From the NCBI RefSeq assembly GCF_003386095.1, contig NZ_QREG01000015.1:112599-176598 (forward strand): a DNA stretch of 64,000 nt, given 5' to 3'. Both the position numbers and the translations under genes were made by a program. Numbering within the stretch: the stretch's first letter is position 1; each line of letters starts with the position of its first letter. Below the pieces are notes generated by a model. The model saw only the letters and a list, made by a program, of their open reading frames with translations, was not told the DNA's origin and ran no database searches. Shown here piece by piece: positions 62,837 to 64,000 of this stretch. The stretch is from Marinoscillum furvescens DSM 4134. GTDB lineage: Bacteria; Bacteroidota; Bacteroidia; Cytophagales; Cyclobacteriaceae.

Positions 62837-63247
62837 CTAGGCTGCCCAGGGGTCAAACACTCCTTTCATATGCTCTTGACTTTGGATGATGAGTACTTTT
62901 TGTACTGGCTGGCCATCAGATTTGGAGGTTTCTACAATGGGTGCAAATCCGTACTCGTAAGAAAAATAGTAGGTGAGCTGGTGGGATTGGTAAATGGATG
63001 AGAAATACTGAAAAGAAAAACCGTGCTCCAGTAGTCGTGATTTTCTCACCGTGGCTTTTCCATCAGGACAAAACGTTTTGAGAATGGTGCGATTTTTTCT
63101 CAATTGTTGGTTGACCGCACGGATCATGCGCTCGTGTTTGCGCTTAGATTGATTGTGGTAAGTGGCGCGACATTGATCGTTGCAGTATTTTTTATCTATC
63201 CTACCTGTAAGAGGCCTTCCGCATCCCTGAAAAATTTGATTTTCCAT
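62837..63247 (-). CDS. Zinc-ribbon-like protein of the Bacteroidota type (unknown function)
   Basis: A 136-residue protein. The N-terminus has GCGRPLTGRIDKKYCNDQCRATYHN (GCGRPLTGRIDKKYC and DQCRATYHNQ), where relatives usually have CxxCG...C-x3-C. Here only Cys9, Cys22 and Cys26 are present and the first Cys of the set is missing. A basic helical region follows (KRKHERMIRAVNQQLRKNR), then a block with YYFSYEYGFAPIV near 92. Relatives are widespread small proteins in this phylum. It is divergent from the recombinase gene. Confidence 0.72.
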   Translation of the reverse strand: MENQIFQGCGRPLTGRIDKKYCNDQCRATYHNQSKRKHERMIRAVNQQLRKNRTILKTFCPDGKATVRKSRLLEHGFSFQYFSSIYQSHQLTYYFSYEYGFAPIVETSKSDGQPVQKVLIIQSQEHMKGVFDPWAA

Positions 63248-63265
63248 ATTAGGGCTAGCATTATT

Positions 63266-63285
63266 ATCCGTATTAATATACGGAT
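63266..63285. promoter_or_regulatory. Palindrome between divergent zinc-ribbon and recombinase genes
   Basis: ATCCGTAT-TAAT-ATACGGAT is a perfect 8+8 inverted repeat, and CGTATCTATACG follows within ten bases. It lies 18 bases from one start and 62 from the other, as expected for an operator or recombinase-binding site. Confidence 0.4.
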
Positions 63286-63347
63286 AGTTACGTATCTATA
63301 CGTTTAAAAACCACCCTTTTTGTTTGATTTTCGCTTGGTTTACCTGC

Positions 63348-64000
63348 ATGAAGCCTACTACGAGCCAGCGACAGCTTACTTTGAAGCACCTGGTCATTAA
63401 CAATGAGCGGATGATCGGCATAAAATTTTACCCTGACAAGGTGATACAGGCCTTGATCAAAACGCTGGACAATCCACGCTGGAGTAATGCATATGGTATG
63501 GTGGTGCTGGCCAATACTCCTGAGAACCTGAACGCTATTTTTGAGAAATTCAAAGGGGTGGCCTGGGTGAATTGCAGTCACTTTTTTGCCAACAGGCCAG
63601 TAAATGGTGGCAATGAATCCTTATCTGTGGATGCTTACCGAAAGCGTCCTCCAAGAGCTGGATGGAAATACTGTCCGGAGGCTTTTTATCAGAAATTGGA
63701 GCTGAGAAAGTACAGCCTCAATACGGCACGGGTGTATATTTCCATGTTTGAGCGGTTTATAAATCACTTTAAGGACGTGAACAATTTAATGGAGTTGGGG
63801 GAATCCCAAATTAATGAATACCTCCAGACTTTGGTTAAAACAGGAAAGTCAGACTCGTTTGTCAACCAGTCGATCAATGCCATTAAGTTTTATTATGAGG
63901 TAGTGCTGGAGATGCCCAATCGGTTTTATTCGGTGGAACGGCCCATAAAAAAGGAAACGCTGCCCAAGGTCATCAGCAAAGAGCGTGTTTTTAAAATGAT
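63348..64000 (+). CDS. Tyrosine recombinase/integrase, N-terminal part (cut by window edge)
   Basis: About 217 codons of an integrase starting MKPTTSQRQLTLKHL. A first domain (1-95) is followed by a SAM-like core-binding domain: YSLNTARVYISMFERFINHF near 128-147, then SDSFVNQSINAIKFYYEVVLE. The sequence leaves the window at LPKVISKERVFKM, the usual entry to the catalytic domain, so the Arg/His/Tyr residues are outside. This form is common in Bacteroidota genomes as a XerC/D-like or element-borne recombinase. It hints that an accessory element lies to the right. Confidence 0.85.
   Translation, partial: MKPTTSQRQLTLKHLVINNERMIGIKFYPDKVIQALIKTLDNPRWSNAYGMVVLANTPENLNAIFEKFKGVAWVNCSHFFANRPVNGGNESLSVDAYRKRPPRAGWKYCPEAFYQKLELRKYSLNTARVYISMFERFINHFKDVNNLMELGESQINEYLQTLVKTGKSDSFVNQSINAIKFYYEVVLEMPNRFYSVERPIKKETLPKVISKERVFKM

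Noticed and set aside
62318..64000. Integron with attC-like cassettes
   Set aside because: The recombinase faces away and the repeats are short, direct and lack attC-type inverted folding; the catalytic domain is also outside the window, so the integrase type cannot be tested.

Overview
The window comes from a chromosome of a Bacteroidota bacterium, most likely a marine, Cytophagales-type relative. The main evidence is as follows. Several promoters have the Bacteroidota form TTG-N18-20-TAnnTTTG. There is a complete alternative complex III (actABCDEF) followed by an aa3-type oxidase. Families found mainly in this phylum are present (GSCFA, DUF5683, DUF6728, DUF983, a DUF5684-lepB fusion, and the long form of IspG). 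Many exported proteins are lipoproteins or large outer-membrane barrels. Almost everything looks like core chromosome with tight operons. No rRNA or tRNA gene, CRISPR array or insertion sequence was seen.

Layout. 1-5.2 kb (minus strand): a truncated DUF255 thioredoxin-like lipoprotein, a GSCFA protein, the ribosomal operon rpsF-rpsR-rplI with a clear promoter and terminator, a membrane-anchored coiled-coil protein, a methyltransferase and apaG. 5.2-6.9 kb: ung, a 50-residue membrane peptide and a DUF4397 lipoprotein. 6.9-17.1 kb (minus): a Na+/H+ antiporter, then parA-parB-DUF5683-dapB-lepB packed end to end, then pyrG-yidC. 17.1-19.7 kb (minus): an ECF sigma factor, a probable anti-sigma factor, a Spy-like periplasmic protein and an outer-membrane protein in one unit. 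19.8-25.2 kb: a MarR regulator, a universal stress protein, and serine synthesis genes (serC and a SerB-SerA fusion) with a cysteine-less YtxJ-like protein between them. 25.2-31.8 kb (plus): a serine hydrolase, then a putative D-amino-acid or acyl-amino-acid unit (symporter, acetyltransferase, M20D amidohydrolase, two different PLP racemases).

32.0-48.5 kb (plus) is one long respiratory operon: actABCDEF, coxB, coxA, ctaA, ctaB, two subunit III genes and subunit IV. It ends at a strong terminator and is followed by assembly-type genes (a reduced SCO-like protein, DUF420, a small CxxC membrane protein, DUF983). Electrons would pass from menaquinol through complex III and its haem subunits straight to the oxidase; ctaA and ctaB make its haem A. 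48.5-55.5 kb: a 1204-residue NtrY-like histidine kinase overlapping a 1100-residue outer-membrane protein. 55.5-60.1 kb: a Mla-type ABC transporter pair (minus), a short-chain dehydrogenase, ispG and a DUF6728 peptide. 60.2-62.3 kb: a YjbR protein, an SGNH lipoprotein and an acidic lipoprotein.

The right end (62.3-64 kb) looks different. It has an array of eleven 21-bp units with no spacers or indels, a gene-poor stretch, a zinc-ribbon protein that lacks one expected cysteine, a palindrome between divergent genes, and the N-terminal part of a tyrosine recombinase running off the window. This is the most accessory-like part. The most unusual signals are the 21-bp array, the SCO-like protein without its copper site, the EF-hand loop in the DUF420 protein, the YtxJ-like protein without its cysteine, and the HAD phosphatase fused to phosphoglycerate dehydrogenase.
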